A stretch of DNA of 64,000 bases from Alteromonas halophila (GTDB lineage: Bacteria > Pseudomonadota > Gammaproteobacteria > Enterobacterales > Alteromonadaceae): the NCBI RefSeq assembly GCF_014651815.1, contig NZ_BMXP01000001.1, positions 62,001 through 126,000 on the forward strand, given 5' to 3'. Shown in pieces: positions 17,492 through 27,057 of the stretch. The notes beneath the pieces are model-generated. The model made no database searches. It had not been told where the DNA came from and worked only from the letters and a program-made list of their open reading frames with translations. A program made the position numbers and the translations under genes. Each line of letters opens with the position of its first letter. The stretch's first letter is position 1.

Positions 17492-17650
17492 AACGTTGTT
17501 CGTTTTCACTTACGCGTCCCCTTTACCTAAAACACGCTGACACCCGCATCGGGCTTCTTTCTCCCTGTCTAACGTTAAAAAAACGTCACAATCTATTGTG
17601 TCACTTTGTCATATAAAGTCAGGGTATAACGTTTCCGGGGTATCAGTAAC

Positions 17651-18529
17651 ATGAAGATTTCAGGCCTTATCTGCGCGTTCGCTATTATGCTCGGTGGCTG
17701 TGCGCAGACTTCGCCACGCTTTGAACAGGCCGTGGCCGAGCACGCTGATGGTTTAAGCGCACAGACAATATTCAATGACACGTTCTCCCGGCACGGCGGA
17801 GACTACCTCACGCGTCTGCAGGACGTGAATGTCGCCATTGATGGTGAGTGGCATTTTCTTATCACACAGATCCAGCCAGACGTCACTGACGAGGGCTACC
17901 GTCAGCGTTCTGAGGAGCGCGTTCTGGTATCGCCCCGGATCTATGCGGCATTGTATGCTGGGCCTGCAGGGACAAAACAGGTATACCGTAGTGCAGAGCA
18001 GGTAAACGTCGCGTACAACGGCGAGCAGACAAACGACAGTCGCAAAAACGCGGCCACTGCATTAACCGCAGATGCGTTTTACCTGTTCACGCTCGGCCCG
18101 CTTGGTTTGTCTGAACGGGTCGATAGCTGGCAGCGGCTTGAAGATAAAACATGGAAAGGGCGTAGCTACTACCGTATTAACGGTGAGCTAACCCCGGGCA
18201 TTGGCTTTTCACAACGCGACCACATTACCCTGTGGGTCGATAAGGAAACCCGCCTTACTTTCCGGCTTCATATTACCCTTGAAGGTTTCGAATCTACAAA
18301 GGGAGCGCACGTCGATACGACATTTCTGGCCTATACCCAGCTTGGGGAGTTTACACTGCCCACACACTTTTTCGAGCGCGTGGCGGGCCCAATAAAAATT
18401 GATGCGCACGAATGGTGGTATACGGGGATTGATATCAACCGGGGACTGGATGAGTCCGATCTCAGCATCAGTGGCTGGTCTGAAGGCGCCACCGAGTCGG
18501 CAGCCTCTTTTAGCCCGCCGCAGCGCTAG
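17651..18529 (+). CDS. Predicted lipoprotein of unknown function
   Basis: A 292-residue protein whose signal peptide ends in LGGC (Cys17 lipidated). The mature part is rich in beta strands and aromatic residues, for example WHFLITQIQPDV, ITLWVDKETRLTFRLHITL and HEWWYTGIDINRG, giving the impression of a LolA/LppX-like or outer-membrane-associated beta fold. I recognise no named family. It lies between ybiI and a TonB-like lipoprotein gene on the other strand. A lipid- or envelope-related role would be a guess. Confidence 0.65.
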   Translation: MKISGLICAFAIMLGGCAQTSPRFEQAVAEHADGLSAQTIFNDTFSRHGGDYLTRLQDVNVAIDGEWHFLITQIQPDVTDEGYRQRSEERVLVSPRIYAALYAGPAGTKQVYRSAEQVNVAYNGEQTNDSRKNAATALTADAFYLFTLGPLGLSERVDSWQRLEDKTWKGRSYYRINGELTPGIGFSQRDHITLWVDKETRLTFRLHITLEGFESTKGAHVDTTFLAYTQLGEFTLPTHFFERVAGPIKIDAHEWWYTGIDINRGLDESDLSISGWSEGATESAASFSPPQR

Positions 18530-18759
18530 GCTGCGACGCGACATGACAGGCCTTTATGCAGGTATGTCAGAACATGTTATACAGGTTACTCTCACCTGAA
18601 ATGCCTGTGGCATTCCTGCTGAGATTGTCACCCAGCAAATATAGTAAAATAGCGCCACTTCGTTGATCGATTCTCATCCTAAGACGATTTCTCAATGCGT
18701 GCTCCCAATACGATATCATGCGCCACTGGCTACGGGATGCAGGCTTTGGTAAGACTGTT

Positions 18760-19161
18760 TTATTTTAGCCGAAACACTATTTCTACCGACTGGCAGGCTG
18801 TTGCCTCTGCAGGGTATTGCCATCGCATTAGTGATGTCACCGCAGCCGCTGCGAAGGTATCCTGAGGGTACGCTTCAATAACATTAATATTCACAGGTTT
18901 CCCACTTTCAGAGATATCGAATTCCATTTTCGCATAACCCTGGGTACCGTTTCTTGCTGCCTTTCTGGGATAACCGGGGTCTTTTCTTGAAAGCGGTGAG
19001 ACCATACTGGCCTCGTCAAACTCCTTTTCATGAAAACCGCACCGTGATTTATACCTCACAACATCTTCATCAGAAATGTTCAGCGGCTCGAATGAGCTTG
19101 AGCACGCAGATAACACCGATGTGGCAAGAATCGCAGCGAGGGCAGTGAGATATCCTTTCAT
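18760..19161 (-). CDS. Lipoprotein with TonB C-terminal-like domain
   Basis: A 133-residue protein with a lipoprotein signal peptide (VLSAC, Cys20). The C-terminal 85 residues resemble a TonB C-terminal domain: DPGYPRKAARNGTQGYAKME, then FDISESGKPVNINVIEAYP, and SLMRWQYPA. The domain is not joined to an N-terminal transmembrane helix as in TonB itself; lipidation would place it in the envelope. No exbBD genes are near, so an energy-transducing role is unlikely. Function unknown. Confidence 0.7.
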   Translation of the reverse strand: MKGYLTALAAILATSVLSACSSSFEPLNISDEDVVRYKSRCGFHEKEFDEASMVSPLSRKDPGYPRKAARNGTQGYAKMEFDISESGKPVNINVIEAYPQDTFAAAAVTSLMRWQYPAEATACQSVEIVFRLK

Positions 19162-19374
19162 AAAATTATCCTTTAACTGTTTTTTTATAAGCGCGAATGC
19201 TGAATAACCGTATCAGGTTTAACGACTATGATACAGGTTGCTCTGAAGAGGAAGGCGGCTTTCCGCGGCGCGAACGACTAAGCATATAGCGGCCCAGCAT
19301 GAAGCAACCTACGTCTTACTTGGCGCTTTAATCTTGATTCGCAATATCGGGCCCCCCAATTCGTCCTCACTCCG

Positions 19375-19392
19375 TGTAAGACATTTCGTACA
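19375..19392 (+). promoter_or_regulatory. GacA/UvrY-type upstream activating site of csrB
   Basis: TGTAAG, six bases, then CGTACA, one mismatch from the GacA/UvrY/LetA consensus TGTAAG-N6-CTTACA. It lies about 175 bases upstream of the likely csrB start, the distance at which such sites activate csrB/rsm RNA genes. Confidence 0.65.
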
Positions 19393-19565
19393 AATGCGTA
19401 GGAAGATTGGCGTATCTGCTGCCCGAAATATTTAGACTAAAGTATAAAGTGACTGAAAAGTATAAACTTTTTATTTTTAGCCGTCTGATCGTTTGGATCA
19501 CATTCTGAATTTAATGTAATTGTTTGTCGCAAAGTCTCGCCATAGGACTAACATTATAACCGTCA

Positions 19566-19950
19566 CAAGGAAACACGACGGGTCAGGAAGACTTACGGAT
19601 CCTAAGGACGAACCACGGACTGGTACTTCAGCAAGGTCGCTGAGTGGCTCAGGATGAGCAGGGACGTGCAAGGATGGTCAGACTATGCGGAGCATAGTTT
19701 CAGGGAAGACAGGGACAGCGCGAGGAATGCGCGGGACAGGCCAGGAGTGGCAACACTGCATCAGGATATGCAGGTACAGGGAAGGAAAGGATAGGGACCT
19801 GTTTAAGGACAAACAGCCCGCATAGGAATGCGGGAAAAAGGAACATCCGAAAAGGACTGTCTCCAGGAAGGAGGCAGGTGCAAGGGAACGCTGAGAAGGA
19901 GCCTCATTTTTCGAGCAGAAAGCGGAAGTGGATAAACTTCCGCTTTTTCT
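19566..19950 (+). ncRNA. csrB: CsrB-type small RNA that sequesters CsrA/RsmA
   Basis: No open frame covers this stretch, but it holds about 28 GGA motifs, mostly AGGA or AGGGA, in roughly 355 bases. Many sit in loops of perfect stems: 19647-19659 (loop AGGAT), 19682-19698 (loop GGA), 19718-19732 (GAGGAAT), 19757-19772 (CAGGAT), 19817-19834 (AGGA with a 7-bp stem) and 19861-19873 (AGGAA). This is the signature of CsrB RNAs, which titrate the translational regulator CsrA. A TATAAC box (19555-19560) suggests the start near 19566; a strong terminator ends it. In E. coli csrB also lies between syd and yqcC. Confidence 0.88.
19918..19950. terminator. Intrinsic terminator of csrB
   Basis: An 11-bp stem of GAAAGCGGAAG (19918-19928) with its complement (19937-19947), loop TGGATAAA, followed by T residues. 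It may also serve the convergent gene ending at 19970, because the stem base is A-rich on the other side. Confidence 0.85.
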
Positions 19951-19969
19951 TTATGGCGCAGGCGGTTTG

Positions 19970-20347
19970 TTATTGCTCGTTCAGCCAGGCAAGCGCGTCC
20001 TTTTTTGACGTGAAGAACGCAGTGTTTTGGGAGCTGAGTGCAGGTGTGCGCTTCATCAGAATACGTTGCAATAGCGTTTGTTTCACTACAAACGCCTTAG
20101 CCCTGAGCGGTTGAGTATTCTGCCACTGATTGAAACGATCGAGTGCGGCATACGCCTCAGGGGTGCCGCCTTCTACGTCCGAGTCATCAATTAACATCTT
20201 AAACGGTTCGCCTTTCATTGCGCGAATGGCGTCGCGGGCTTTTTGTTCGTACAGCTCTATCCCTTCCTGGTTAAACGCACCACTTAGCGTAACCAGAATA
20301 ATGTCACCGTCACATACTACCTGTGAGACACCATGCCCGGCAGCCAT
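19970..20347 (-). CDS. STAS/SpoIIAA-like domain protein
   Basis: A 125-residue cytosolic protein with the pattern of SpoIIAA-like (STAS-like) proteins: VVCDGDIILVTLSGAFNQEG, a helix, FKMLIDDSDVEGGTPEAYAA, then helices and FFTSKKDALAWLNEQ at the C-terminus. Such proteins bind partners or small ligands; no phosphorylatable serine motif of the anti-sigma class can be assigned with confidence. It converges on csrB, whose terminator lies 20 bases away. The biological role is unknown. Confidence 0.7.
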   Translation of the reverse strand: MAAGHGVSQVVCDGDIILVTLSGAFNQEGIELYEQKARDAIRAMKGEPFKMLIDDSDVEGGTPEAYAALDRFNQWQNTQPLRAKAFVVKQTLLQRILMKRTPALSSQNTAFFTSKKDALAWLNEQ

Positions 20348-20438
20348 TTTTTCTCCGTGATTAGTCTGCTATGTCAAAAAGTGTAGTCTATACCATTATT
20401 TAATGCGGTACTGAATCCACAGCTCAGTGAATATAGTC

Positions 20439-20759
20439 TCAGTGCGTTGTGTCAGGCTGAATGCGATGTACCGGCACATCGGTTTTTGTGACATAGCGAC
20501 CTGCCATGATCAATGTCCCCTGATAGCGGTCATCGCCGCTTGAGGAAAATTCAAAAATGAATTCACTGTACCAGTCAGGCTTTCCTGTTTTCAGCGTAAG
20601 CCGCGTCGTTTTGCGGGCCAGGCTCAGCAGTTGTAACTGATGCGTTTTACAATAGTGTTGTAAGTACAGGTGCGCGGCTTCAGAGATACTGCGAACACGC
20701 CAGAACTGAAATACCACAAAGCCGATGCTCAGCCACAACACTAACTCACCCAGTGTCAT
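20439..20759 (-). CDS. DUF3301 family protein
   Basis: A 106-residue protein with one N-terminal membrane helix (residues 5-21) followed by a cytoplasmic or periplasmic beta-rich domain ending FEFSSSGDDRYQGTLIMAGR. It matches the gammaproteobacterial DUF3301 family as I remember it. Its start overlaps the stop of the DUF3549 gene by 4 bases, so the two are co-translated. The pair is commonly beside yqcC-truC in Vibrio- and Alteromonas-type genomes. Function unknown. Confidence 0.8.
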   Translation of the reverse strand: MTLGELVLWLSIGFVVFQFWRVRSISEAAHLYLQHYCKTHQLQLLSLARKTTRLTLKTGKPDWYSEFIFEFSSSGDDRYQGTLIMAGRYVTKTDVPVHRIQPDTTH

Positions 20760-21805
20760 TGGGCCTGCTCCCGGGTTTGCGTAAACAGTTTGCCAATGGC
20801 GGCCTGAAGACGAGCACTGCGTTCTTCGCTACGCAGCATGCCCAGCATCGTAGGACGCAGTGGGGGCAGCTGTACCAGGTCAGAAAATAAGCCGGAAAAC
20901 AGCGCGCCGTTAAGTTGTTGTTTATCATCCAGCCAGGCAACGCGGTCAAAAAACTTCAGCGTCAGTGCGGTATCAAATTGCATATAGTGACGCCCGGCTA
21001 TCACGCTGACCACATCGATGGATAACTGATCATCGCGCTCCAGCAGTGCTGACAGCATATCCTGCAACTGCGGGTCTGCCTGAGTCGTTGTCAGTGCGCG
21101 CAGTGCCGACAGGTGAATAATCATGGGGTCCTGAGCGCGTGCCATAAAGCAGTTTACCAGCGCATCAGGTAACGCAATGCTTTCTACATATTCCATCAGC
21201 GCATTCTGAAAGTCAGGGCTGTATTGTTCAAAATTGTCGCGCACTGCGGTAATCAGCTCAGGCGTTTTATCCAGACGCACTGCGACATCGGCAATCGCCT
21301 GTAGCGGCAGAGACTGCCAGTCATGTTGCTGAGGCGCTGTCAGATATTGATGAACGGCGTCTGTGCCCTGACTCATGGGTTGCGCAAGATGTTTTCTCAC
21401 CAGCGCATTAAACTGTGCCATTTGCGCCTGAGTGGGCACAAACGAGTAAGGATTGTCAGGCAGTTGCTGCGCACCGTCACTGTCATCCGTCAGGCTTTCC
21501 CCCAGCGCATCAACAATAATCTGCAAGAAGTGATTGCGGGTGGCGCTGACAATCAGCCCCCGTTCGTCAACGGGTAACTTTACAAACCAGATGTAATGTT
21601 GCGTGGTTGCCTGTCGATCCCAGAATACCACTGCAAACCAGCCATGCTGCTGTCTGGGGCGCGGCGGCGCAAGCTGGCCATTTTCCATGTCGAGAAAGGC
21701 CTGTGTCTCTACAGGATAAATCCCTCTGCCCATATCGAAAATTCGAAAGTCAGTACCGGCATGCAGCAAAAATTCGCTGATTGATTCAATAGACGTTGCG
21801 CTCAT
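20756..21805 (-). CDS. DUF3549 family protein
   Basis: A 349-residue soluble protein matching DUF3549: the N-terminal FLLHAGTDFRIFDMGRGIYP segment is characteristic, followed by WFAVVFWDR and a helical repeat-like C-terminal half (residues about 150-349) of HEAT-like flavour. It is translationally coupled to the DUF3301 gene. It is divergent from yqcC, with about 120 bases between them. Function unknown. Confidence 0.82.
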   Translation of the reverse strand: MSATSIESISEFLLHAGTDFRIFDMGRGIYPVETQAFLDMENGQLAPPRPRQQHGWFAVVFWDRQATTQHYIWFVKLPVDERGLIVSATRNHFLQIIVDALGESLTDDSDGAQQLPDNPYSFVPTQAQMAQFNALVRKHLAQPMSQGTDAVHQYLTAPQQHDWQSLPLQAIADVAVRLDKTPELITAVRDNFEQYSPDFQNALMEYVESIALPDALVNCFMARAQDPMIIHLSALRALTTTQADPQLQDMLSALLERDDQLSIDVVSVIAGRHYMQFDTALTLKFFDRVAWLDDKQQLNGALFSGLFSDLVQLPPLRPTMLGMLRSEERSARLQAAIGKLFTQTREQAQ

Positions 21806-21929
21806 TTATCACCTCAAGCTTCAGAGGGCGCTAGTTTAGCAGTCTGCAGGTCAAGGTTACAGTCAATCACCGCGGCGAGTGTGTTATACTCGCCGCCGAA
21901 TTAATCCAATGGCGGGGGCAGGCAATACC

Positions 21930-22247
21930 GTGAGTCAGCAGGTGCAGCAGTTACTGGCACAACTTGAAGCAGAATTAAAAAAACAGGGTGAGTGGGCGAC
22001 CATCTCTCCTCACCCGTCGCAACTAGCCAGTCAGGCCCCGTTTGCTGTCGATACCCTGACATTTTGCGAATGGCTGCAATTTATCTTTTTGCCGAAATTA
22101 TCTGCGCTGGTGGAACAGGGCCAGCCGCTGCCACCCATGGCGATTGCCCCGGCAGCAGAAGTCTATTTGCCGCAGCAGCTTGAACAGGGCGCTGAAGAAG
22201 TTATTGCGGTACTAGTCAAGCTCGACGCGATGGCGAACAACGCATGA
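21930..22247 (+). CDS. yqcC: YqcC family protein (DUF446)
   Basis: A 105-residue protein aligning with E. coli YqcC through its length: LAQLEAELKKQGEW, then FCEWLQFIFLPKLSALVEQG and QPLPPMAIAP. I chose the GTG at 21930, which has GGCAGG a few bases before it and gives the family length. In-frame alternatives are the ATG at 21909 and a GTG at 21879. It overlaps truC by 4 bases, as expected for the yqcC-truC-yqcA operon. Role unknown. Confidence 0.85.
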   Translation: MSQQVQQLLAQLEAELKKQGEWATISPHPSQLASQAPFAVDTLTFCEWLQFIFLPKLSALVEQGQPLPPMAIAPAAEVYLPQQLEQGAEEVIAVLVKLDAMANNA

Positions 22248-22972
22248 GCACACTAAGTGTGCTGTATCAGGACGATGATCTTATCGCGATTGCCAAACCA
22301 CCAGGGTTACTGGTACACCGCAGCCCCATTGACCGCCACGAAACCCGCTTTGCCATGCAAATGCTGCGTGATCAGGTGGGCAGGCATGTGTACCCGGTAC
22401 ATCGGCTGGATAAGCCAACCGCCGGTGTATTGCTCTTTGCCTTCAGTAGCGAGATGGCGCGGGCGATGGGCGAGCAAATGATGGAGAAAGCGTTCAGTAA
22501 AACCTATCTCGCTATCGTGCGGGGTTTTGTGCATCACAGTGGAATTATTGATTATGCGCTGCGCTATAAGGCCGACAAAATTGCCGATCGCCACCGCATC
22601 AGGCCAGTGGCACCGCAGCCAGCCGTGTCTGCGTATCAATCGCTGGCCCGCTTTGAGCTGCCTTTTGCCAGCGGGCGCTACGCCTCATCCCGCTATTCGC
22701 TGGTGCGCCTGGAGCCGGTTACCGGCAGAAAGCATCAGTTACGCCGTCATATGGTGCATTTACGCCATCCGATTGTGGGTGACACAACCCATGGCGACGG
22801 CAAACAGAATAAATTTATTCGTGAAACATTTAACTTTTCAAATCTGGCCTTAAGTTGTACCCGCATGGGGTTTTATCATCCGCTATCGGATAAATGGACA
22901 ACCATCACGGCGCCAGCCCATGCTCAGATGACTGGTCTGCTCGACCGGTGGCAAGCGTACAAAGTGGCATAG
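22244..22972 (+). CDS. truC: tRNA pseudouridine(65) synthase TruC
   Basis: Converts U65 of tRNA-Ile and tRNA-Asp to pseudouridine. The 242-residue protein has the RluA-type motif HRLDKPTAG with catalytic Asp56, plus the conserved RLEPVTGRKHQLRRHM segment. It starts inside the yqcC stop region (ATGA overlap) and is followed 22 bases later by the flavodoxin gene. Same order as in E. coli. Confidence 0.93.
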   Translation: MSTLSVLYQDDDLIAIAKPPGLLVHRSPIDRHETRFAMQMLRDQVGRHVYPVHRLDKPTAGVLLFAFSSEMARAMGEQMMEKAFSKTYLAIVRGFVHHSGIIDYALRYKADKIADRHRIRPVAPQPAVSAYQSLARFELPFASGRYASSRYSLVRLEPVTGRKHQLRRHMVHLRHPIVGDTTHGDGKQNKFIRETFNFSNLALSCTRMGFYHPLSDKWTTITAPAHAQMTGLLDRWQAYKVA

Positions 22973-22994
22973 CAATTTACGTAATGAGGTACTA

Positions 22995-23441
22995 ATGACG
23001 ACACTATCTATATTCGCAGGTTCGGTGTACGGCAATGCACAGCATGCCGCAGAGCAGGTAAAAGAAAACCTGGATGATCAGGGGTATGAAACGGCCTTGC
23101 ACACTGATCCGGAGGTTTCCGATTTCAGTGAGGCCGAGGCCATTTTAGTGGTGACTTCAACCACCGGTCAGGGTGATGTACCGCCGAATCTGGAATGGAC
23201 CATTTCTGAGTTGCGAGACGAGTTTCCTATGCTGACTGACAAACCATTTGCAGTAGCGGCCTTAGGTGACAGCAGCTATGAAACCTTTTGCGGGGCAGGC
23301 CGGCAAATTCATGAGTTGCTTGTTGAGCTTCAGGGCAAGCCGGTCGCAGACATGCTGGAGATCGACGCCATTGAGACGCTGGAGCCGGAAGAAGATGTCA
23401 TCAAGTGGGTGAACAGCATTAAAGATAAGCTGTTTGCGTAA
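22995..23441 (+). CDS. yqcA: Flavodoxin-like protein YqcA/MioC
   Basis: A 148-residue single-domain flavodoxin. The FMN phosphate loop is FAGSVYGNAQHAAE near residues 7-20, followed by STTGQGDVPPN (about 54-64) and LGDSSYETFCGAG (about 90-102), the two loops gripping the isoalloxazine ring. It is an electron carrier for unknown partner enzymes. GAGG precedes the ATG. Last gene of the yqcC-truC-yqcA operon, ended by a large inverted repeat. Confidence 0.92.
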   Translation: MTTLSIFAGSVYGNAQHAAEQVKENLDDQGYETALHTDPEVSDFSEAEAILVVTSTTGQGDVPPNLEWTISELRDEFPMLTDKPFAVAALGDSSYETFCGAGRQIHELLVELQGKPVADMLEIDAIETLEPEEDVIKWVNSIKDKLFA

Positions 23442-23481
23442 AGTCCGCAGGAAAAAATAGGTGCGACAGCGTGATTAAGTA

Positions 23482-23521
23482 GTGCTGCCCGGCCAGTGCC
23501 CGGCCAGTGCCCGGGCAGCAC
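23482..23521. terminator. Large GC-rich hairpin with internal direct repeats, convergent yqcA/dapD
   Basis: An 11-bp perfect stem (23482-23492 with 23511-23521) encloses three tandem near-identical 11-mers of TGCCCGGCCAG type, so alternative pairings exist. GCGACA (23463-23468) and TGTCGC (23533-23538) add an outer arm. It lies between converging gene ends, so it probably ends both transcripts, though T-runs are short. Confidence 0.55.
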
Positions 23522-23545
23522 CTATTACTACGTGTCGCTACACCA

Positions 23546-24370
23546 TTACTCAGCGCTACGCAGTAAGGCATTTATCCCTACTTTGGCGCGGGTTTTCGCA
23601 TCAACTTTTTTCACAATGATGGCGGCGTACAGGCTGTAATTACCGTCTTTGCCTGGCAGGTTGCCGGGGACAACTACCGATCCCGCCGGTACCCGACCAT
23701 AATAAATGTCGCCGGTTTCGCGGTCGAAAATACGGGTGCTCTGGCCGATGTAAACGCCCATTGAGATCACCGCGCCTTCCTCAACAATCACACCTTCAAC
23801 AATTTCTGAACGTGCCCCGATAAAGCAGTTATCTTCAATAATAGTGGGATTGGCCTGTAGCGGTTCTAACACGCCGCCAATACCTACGCCGCCGGAGAGG
23901 TGAACGTTCTTACCAATTTGCGCGCAGGAGCCAACGGTTGCCCAGGTATCCACCATTGAGCCTTCGCCAACGTAAGCCCCAATGTTTACATAAGAGGGCA
24001 TGACAACAGCATCGTTACCGATAAAGGTACCGGTTCTTACTGCCGCGGGCGGCACGATACGCGCGCCATCGGCAACAAACTGCTCACGGGTATAGTTACT
24101 GTATTTCAGGGGTACTTTGTCAAAATACCGGCTTTCTGCGCCTTCAATGACGTCATTATTGTGCAGACGGAAGAACAGCAGTACGGCCTTTTTCAGCCAT
24201 TGATGGACGACCCACTCTCCGGCAATTTTTTCTGCAACCCGGGCCTTGCCGGTGTTCAGTTGCTCAATGGCAGAGGCTACGGCATTACGTACTTCCTCCG
24301 GCGCACTGGACGGGCTCAGGTTGTCGCGGTTTTCAAATGCGTCTTCAATAATGGATTTTAATTCAGTCAT
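23546..24370 (-). CDS. dapD: Tetrahydrodipicolinate N-succinyltransferase DapD
   Basis: Transfers succinyl from succinyl-CoA to tetrahydrodipicolinate in lysine and meso-diaminopimelate synthesis. The 274 residues equal the usual length. The N-terminal helical domain precedes a left-handed hexapeptide beta helix (from about [20 protein letters not shown] onward) with the substrate motif [20 protein letters not shown]. It overlaps glnD by 4 bases, so the two share a transcript, as is common in this order of bacteria. Confidence 0.97.
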   Translation of the reverse strand: MTELKSIIEDAFENRDNLSPSSAPEEVRNAVASAIEQLNTGKARVAEKIAGEWVVHQWLKKAVLLFFRLHNNDVIEGAESRYFDKVPLKYSNYTREQFVADGARIVPPAAVRTGTFIGNDAVVMPSYVNIGAYVGEGSMVDTWATVGSCAQIGKNVHLSGGVGIGGVLEPLQANPTIIEDNCFIGARSEIVEGVIVEEGAVISMGVYIGQSTRIFDRETGDIYYGRVPAGSVVVPGNLPGKDGNYSLYAAIIVKKVDAKTRAKVGINALLRSAE

Positions 24371-27057
24371 GGTATTGAAATATCTTCAAGTTGGTCGAGT
24401 TTAAATAAAATTTGCTTTTTCAGGGCAACTTGTTGCTCTGTTGTCAGCGCATCACCGTCTTCATTACAGACAATAAAAATATCTTCAGCCCGTTCACCAA
24501 TGGTGGCGATTTTGGCCAGTTTCAGGGTGGCACGCATGTCCACAAAAGCATGGCCAATTTTAGCCAGAATACCCGGTGCATCCAGCGCTTCTAATTCTAC
24601 CAGTGTGGCGTCGTCACCTGCGCTGAAAAAGCGGACTTTGGTTGGCACGTCCAGTTGCCGCATCTGTCTGGGCAGCTTACGGTGATTGTCATGCGAACGG
24701 CCGGGCTTTTCCAGTTGTTCATAAATGGCCTTTTCCAGCGACCGGATGCGCGATTCAGAGGAAAGTCGGGTGCCATCATTTTCCAGCACCAGCAGGCTGT
24801 CGAAAACATAGCCATCACGGGTGACCGTGATATGCGCATCGTGAATAGAACAGTTGCGGCTGTCAAGTACCGACGCAACCTGCGCAAACAGGGCCTTACG
24901 ATCTTTGCCGTAGATCAGGATCTCGGTGCCTCCCTTGGCACTGTTGTCGTTTGCTTTAACCAGCAAACGGGTATCATCCACCGTCATCCATTCTTTCTGG
25001 GCGATCAGAATTTCCTCACTGTGCCAGGCGATCTGTATTGGCTTAAAGCGCACGAAATAGTCGTCATCCATGCGCGCCCACAAGGTATCGATTTCCTCCA
25101 TGTTCAGGTCGCGGGCTGTCAGAAGCTGACGTGCCAGATGTTTATGGGTATCGACCCGCTCGCTTAACGTCTCCTGACACTGCATGCCATTATCCAGCGC
25201 CTTTTGCGTCATCAGATACAGTTCACGCAATAACGAGGCTTTCCAGTCATTCCACAGGTTGTCGTTGGTGGCACGAATGTCGGCCAGCGTCAGTGCGTAC
25301 AGCAAATTCAGGTGAGTATGACTGCGCACGGCACTGGCAAATTCATTAATGACATCGGGGTCATAAATATCACGGCGCTGGGCCACCACCGACATTAGCA
25401 GGTGATGCTCAACCAGCCAGCGGATAAGCGCCGCATCGCTGCCAGCAATGTCATGCTGCAGGCAAAATTTGTCGACATCTACGGCACCGAGTTTGGAATG
25501 ATCGCCATCGCGGCCTTTGGCAATGTCATGAAAAATGGCGGCGATGTAAAGTAGCTCGGGTTTATCCAGGTTCCGGCAGATGCGGCTGCACCGCGGAAAC
25601 TCACGCTCGTTGTTAAAGTACCGGTTGACGTGCTTGACCAGCCGGTGCGTATGTTCATCCACGGTATAGGCATGAAATAAGTCAAACTGCATCATGCCAA
25701 CAATGGCGTCCCATTCCGGGAGGTAAGCCTGAAAAATGCCATACTGATGCATAATGTCCCAGGCGAAATCGAAAAACGCCGGGTTTCTGAACAACGCCAT
25801 TAAACGAGTTCGGCATGCCTCACGCTGCACAAAATATTCATTTTCAAACTGACGGTGGGCGTCACGTAACTGACGAATACAGTCGGTTTCCAGTCCTTCG
25901 ACCCGTGGCGTATCGGCAACCACGGCTAAAAAGTCAAGAATGGCCTCCGGTGACGGGAAGACATTGGCATGGCGTGGACAAATCATGCCATCATGTAATT
26001 CAAAGTCGTCGTTAATCACAACGGTGCTCTGCACGGACTGATTCAGCATGTCATAGCGAAAGCGCTGCAGCAGCATCTGATTTAGTTCCGACACCCGTCG
26101 CACAGTGCGGAAGAAGTCACGCATCATTTTTTCTACCGCAGGCTTTCCTTCGCGACCGTAGCCCATTTTCTCAGCCACATCGGGCTGATAATCAAACAAC
26201 AGGCGGTTTTCACTGCGACCGGCGACCAGGTGTAGTGCACAGCGCATTTTCCACAGATGCATGCGGCAGGTGATCAATTCACTGTGTTCCAGTTCGGTGA
26301 AGTAACCATGCCCAACCAGGTTCCAGCCGTCATATTCCCGGAAATGCTTTTTCGCTACCCAGCCAATGGACTGAATATCACGTAAGCACCCCGGGTTTTC
26401 CTTGATATTGGGCTCAAGGTTGTAGGCGGTACCATTGAATTTGGCGTGACGGGCTTTTTGCTCATCGTATTTGGCCGTGAAAAAGTCGCGGCTGCTCCAG
26501 GAATTTTTACCGTTCACCTCGTCCCAAAGTTTGTTGAAGACGGCCTCGCTGCCGCACAGTAAACGACTTTCCACCAGATTCGTGGCAATCGAGATATCCT
26601 CTTTTGCCAGTTTGACCGTTTCTTTTATGGTGCGCACTGACTGGCCAATATCCAGCTTGATATCCCAAAGCAGGGTAATGAACTGACCGACTTTTTCCTG
26701 CACATCAGCGGCGATGGGACGTTTACTGACGATAAGTAAGTCGATATCTGAATAGGGCTGCAGATGGCCGCGACCATAACCGCCCACGGCGCATAAGGCC
26801 AGATCGCTGATGTCCTCCAGACCAAACAGCCCCCAGATACGGCATAGCAGGCTATCAACAAATTGCGCCCGTCCGGTGACAAGTTGGTTGACCGGACTGG
26901 CGTCAAAGGCGTCATCCAGCCATTGATAGCTGGCAGTGACACAGTTTTTTATAGCTGCGATGTCTGTTGGGTCATCAAGGGTTTCAATGTCGCTGAGTAA
27001 GCTTTGCAACGTCACGATATGCACTGTCCTGTCACTTCGTAGAATCGCCTGCACCAT
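24367..27057 (-). CDS. glnD: Bifunctional uridylyltransferase/uridylyl-removing enzyme GlnD
   Basis: Nitrogen sensor that uridylylates PII proteins when glutamine is low and removes UMP when it is high. About 896 residues: an N-terminal nucleotidyltransferase ([19 protein letters not shown]), a central HD phosphohydrolase ([14 protein letters not shown]) and two C-terminal ACT domains for glutamine. The exact start is unsettled: ATG at 27057, or GTG codons at 27075, 27024 or 27015; none has an ideal ribosome site. It lies upstream of and overlaps dapD. Confidence 0.95.
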   Translation of the reverse strand: MVQAILRSDRTVHIVTLQSLLSDIETLDDPTDIAAIKNCVTASYQWLDDAFDASPVNQLVTGRAQFVDSLLCRIWGLFGLEDISDLALCAVGGYGRGHLQPYSDIDLLIVSKRPIAADVQEKVGQFITLLWDIKLDIGQSVRTIKETVKLAKEDISIATNLVESRLLCGSEAVFNKLWDEVNGKNSWSSRDFFTAKYDEQKARHAKFNGTAYNLEPNIKENPGCLRDIQSIGWVAKKHFREYDGWNLVGHGYFTELEHSELITCRMHLWKMRCALHLVAGRSENRLLFDYQPDVAEKMGYGREGKPAVEKMMRDFFRTVRRVSELNQMLLQRFRYDMLNQSVQSTVVINDDFELHDGMICPRHANVFPSPEAILDFLAVVADTPRVEGLETDCIRQLRDAHRQFENEYFVQREACRTRLMALFRNPAFFDFAWDIMHQYGIFQAYLPEWDAIVGMMQFDLFHAYTVDEHTHRLVKHVNRYFNNEREFPRCSRICRNLDKPELLYIAAIFHDIAKGRDGDHSKLGAVDVDKFCLQHDIAGSDAALIRWLVEHHLLMSVVAQRRDIYDPDVINEFASAVRSHTHLNLLYALTLADIRATNDNLWNDWKASLLRELYLMTQKALDNGMQCQETLSERVDTHKHLARQLLTARDLNMEEIDTLWARMDDDYFVRFKPIQIAWHSEEILIAQKEWMTVDDTRLLVKANDNSAKGGTEILIYGKDRKALFAQVASVLDSRNCSIHDAHITVTRDGYVFDSLLVLENDGTRLSSESRIRSLEKAIYEQLEKPGRSHDNHRKLPRQMRQLDVPTKVRFFSAGDDATLVELEALDAPGILAKIGHAFVDMRATLKLAKIATIGERAEDIFIVCNEDGDALTTEQQVALKKQILFKLDQLEDISIP

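Noticed and set aside
18690..18830. Short open frame upstream of the TonB-like lipoprotein gene, antisense to its 3' end
   Set aside because: No ribosome site, atypical composition and overlap with a well-supported gene; probably chance.
19566..19950. The GGA-rich array as a CRISPR or minisatellite
   Set aside because: Units are not of constant length or sequence and lie in stem loops with a terminator, which fits CsrB, not an array of repeats and spacers.
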